Shown here: piece after piece, positions 61,380 to 64,000 of the stretch
Position numbering within the stretch: position 1 is the first letter of the stretch
Layout: the number at the start of each line of letters is the position of its first letter
NCBI GenBank assembly: GCA_013397865.1
Contig: VZTI01003251.1
Coordinates: forward strand, 1,249,116-1,313,115
Direction of reading: 5' to 3'
Length of the DNA stretch: 64,000 bases
Origin: Struthidea cinerea
Taxonomy: Eukaryota > Chordata > Aves > Passeriformes > Corcoracidae
Notes under the pieces: model-generated
Database searches by the model: none
Told to the model about the DNA's origin: nothing
What the model saw: the letters and a program-made list of their open reading frames with translations, nothing else
Position numbers and translations under genes: made by a program

Positions 61380-64000
61380 CTTGACCCCAACAAAAAAGTT
61401 TGCAGAAAAAATTTAACTAGATTCAAATTTTCAAATGGACTTCAATTTTGCCTTTGGATGTGTGCTCCAGATCTTGCATAAACTTGCATTTACAGTTGAA
61501 TGCCAAGGAATTGTATTGTACCTTAAAACTAATGTATGAACAAGCATCCTCCTCCTTCTGCCTACATGCAGAATTAAATGGCTAATTAAATATTCTTATT
61601 CAACAAGGAAATTGTTTAAATTCAAGACTTCTATTGCTAATAAAGTGGACTAAAGTATATTTTACTTGCTAGGTACTTGTACTCTGTAAGGTGGTAAGAT
61701 TCCTTACACATCTGGGGTTTATGGGGTGGATCAGAAACTCCCTAATGGCACCAGGTCCCACAGAGCAGCTCTAGCATGAGACTGCAGACATTTGGCATAA
61801 AATTGTTTCTGTCCTAAGTTTCTGGGTTTCCAGATGCAGAACAGGAGCCTTGGCAGCCTGGGAAGCCCCAGCTCAAAATAGAGCTCTCAGTACTTTTCCC
61901 TATTTGTAAGGTTAGTTTGGCTGCCCTTGCTGGGTAGGGGATACAGCGAATTCTAAAACATCTGATTTAGTGCCTTTAAAACATGTATTTTTCTTCTGGA
62001 AGAGGCATTATTTAACACTTTTGGAAGCTAATTTTATTATAACATCCTTAAGTATTTCACAACATTTAAATGAAAAAAACAAATTGGGGCAAAGTTTTAA
62101 CTATAAATTGGGATTTTAGGGAAAATATGTAATGCTTAATTAATAATTGCACCCTGGTAACACTGTGCAGGAGGTCATGTAGGCAAACAGGTATTATAAT
62201 TCCATATTGCCAGCAGTGTGCAGAGACAAAAGAGAGAATAAGGAAATTATATCTGAGAAAGGAGCCAGAAAAGCATTTACACGGCCTTGCATCTCTGGCA
62301 GAAAACATGGTGATCTGGGAATTCACCTTAGCAATCTTATCATTAGCTCACAGCCTGCCCAAGATGCACAGCAGACTGCGGAAAAAACACGCATACAGCT
62401 TGGAGAGAAAAAACCACATCTTGTTTCACTAAGATCTATGTATTGCCAAAGGACAGGGACATTAAAAAAACAGGAGGATGGCCAAGAGCAGCCCCTATAG
62501 CAAGTTTATGGCAAGCACTTGCAGGTGTGTGAGCTGCAGAGAAATCCAGCGAGGAGCATCTGTTGCTTTGATTTTGTATTAGGCACTTTCTACCAAGCCA
62601 AATGAATCTCAAAACCAATGCAAATCCCAGCAACTCCGTGTTCTTTCTCTTGGGAAAAAAATAAAATAAAATTGTACCAGGTCAGATAACTCAACCAATT
62701 GGGAATAAAACCGAGAACTATGTCAGGAAATGAAAAAAAAAAAAGAACTCTGATGCTGAAGAATACTCTCCAAATGCAGTTCATAAAACACAGTGAATAA
62801 AGCACATCTACCGTGCTCTATCCAAACTGCTTCCAAGGCTAGGTGCATCATGAATCCAGCACACAAATGCATGCAGGGAGCTGTTTATTCTCACCCTAAT
62901 TTTTTTCTAACTTTCTTCATATAACAGAACTGAGCACACTGAATGTTGGGGCCCGGAATGTTGCTTTCTTTAACCATTTTATTTGTAAAGCTGCATATCC
63001 ACTCAGGACTCAATAGCAGCAGTCATTGCCTTTCACCTCACAGGGTGCAGGTCAAATCATGTCTTGAACTCATTCAAAAATTGCCTGAAAAACCCTCCAA
63101 TTTCTTTCATACTCAGGATTACTCCTACCAGTACAAAGAGCCCTCAAGACCGCAGGTGGTGGGAAATGACATATTGTTGGTGATACAGGAGTCAAATGTT
63201 ATAAGCTATTCCTACAAACAGAAAGGAGAACATGTGGCGAGCAAATGTGCTGCTATTGTGCATTTCCCAGGGCTGAGAGACAGACCAGGGAGGACATTTG
63301 GTGAGAAGAATGAGTGGTGAAAATGCACAGCATTACAGGGCAGAGAGATCTGCACAAAGGCCAAACAGCCCTCAGCTACTCAACTCTGCCAGCCATTCCT
63401 GCCAACACTGCTGGGTTTTATAACTCCATCAGATAACACAATAAAAAAGATTTTTAAAAAGAGAACAGGGAGGGGAGGGGATAAACAACCCAGGCCTATG
63501 GAATGCATAAATTGCCTGAGTCCCACATCTTTAAGTTGTAACAAATACGAAAAAAAATCCCCATTAAACTAAGAGTCCAAATGAACTGAATACTGTGCCA
63601 GAGGACAATATGTCCATTGCCAAAGGCAAAAAAGGAGCTGATGAATGATACAACTACAGCAGACAAAATATAAATCCCTATTTCCCATTCCAAATCTTTT
63701 TAACAAATTAGTCATGTCATCAGAAGCAGAGATACCTGTGCTTCCATCCTGGCTGTTCTACACCAAGAGCAGATGATGTTAGACACAACTGGTTCAAAGC
63801 TTCACGTTATGTACAGTCAGGAAACTGAAATGTTACTGCTTTTTCTGCTTTTAGGTACCATGTCCTCCTCAGCATTCACTCTTGTCTACTGATGCCCTTT
63901 GCAAAGAATCCTGAACAATTTTTACCCCTAAATTATCCTTCCATGGCTTCATTATTCTTTTAAATCTCTCTTTTGCTATCACAAGATAGGAACAAAACTT
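61380..64000. other. Non-coding stretch
   Basis: AT-rich, no supported gene. Plus-strand frames of 97 and 125 codons at 62207-62500 and 62943-63320 lack splice pairs or recognisable domains. Confidence 0.5.

Noticed and set aside
1..64000. CRISPR arrays, operons, insertion sequences or prophage
   Set aside because: Composition, lack of long frames and CR1/L2-type remnants are those of a vertebrate nuclear genome; no regularly spaced repeats are present.
1..64000. Endogenous retrovirus or other viral element
   Set aside because: I saw no paired LTRs, primer-binding site, or recognisable retroviral motifs. The decayed ORF at 53654-54231 shows no viral hallmark I can point to.

Overview
The window looks like vertebrate nuclear DNA. 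It is AT-rich (roughly 40% GC by eye), CpG-depleted, almost free of long open frames, and broken only by small GC-richer islands. Interspersed repeats are sparse and old: I see one CR1-type LINE fragment and three L2/MIR-like tails, all strongly diverged, and no young SINE, LTR or LINE copies. That combination suggests a bird, or at least a sauropsid, but this is an inference from composition and repeats. No gene in the window identifies a species. The 17-base N run at 50978-50994 shows a draft assembly.

I cannot recognise any known protein-coding gene, rRNA, tRNA or characterised small RNA. The window is best read as intergenic or intronic DNA. The best coding evidence is a short open block at 13011-13111 (+). 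It is bounded by an acceptor and a strong GTGAGT donor, closed by a stop immediately outside each end, and has third-position GC near 67% in AT-rich surroundings. A 108-base intron-like gap and a very good acceptor follow, then 15 more codons to a stop at 13268. Weaker exon-like blocks lie at 6703-6783, 27220-27299, 40557-40613, 42876-42944, 44414-44437 and 53662-53814 (+), and at 61307-61379 (-). The segment 53654-54231 reads like a decayed coding sequence with one frame change and two in-frame stops.

Layout. 1-3280: no supported gene; one small perfect palindrome. 3280-4185: local duplication, then an antisense CR1 fragment. 4700-6800: a 37-codon small ORF, an open block and a weak exon candidate. 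10500-13300: the best exon pair. 15250-15720: GC-richer island with overlapping open frames. 16535-17090: homeodomain-motif-rich block and an L2/MIR-like tail carrying an octamer. 18500-23400: exon-like signals, an ATT microsatellite and a polypyrimidine tract. 27220-28300: exon candidate and a tandem duplication. 33466-33605: second L2/MIR-like tail. 36210-36260: a 51-base A run. 40557-44540: three exon-like blocks, the last a 24-base microexon-like unit. 50978: assembly gap. 53650-54400: decayed ORF and a third, antisense L2/MIR-like tail. 56092-57103: long minus ORF and a 12-base minisatellite. 59350-59404: a strong hairpin. 61307-61379: minus-strand exon candidate.

No pathway or operon logic can be read here. 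The functional guesses are splice-signal and reading-frame arguments that would need RNA data or cross-species alignment to confirm.
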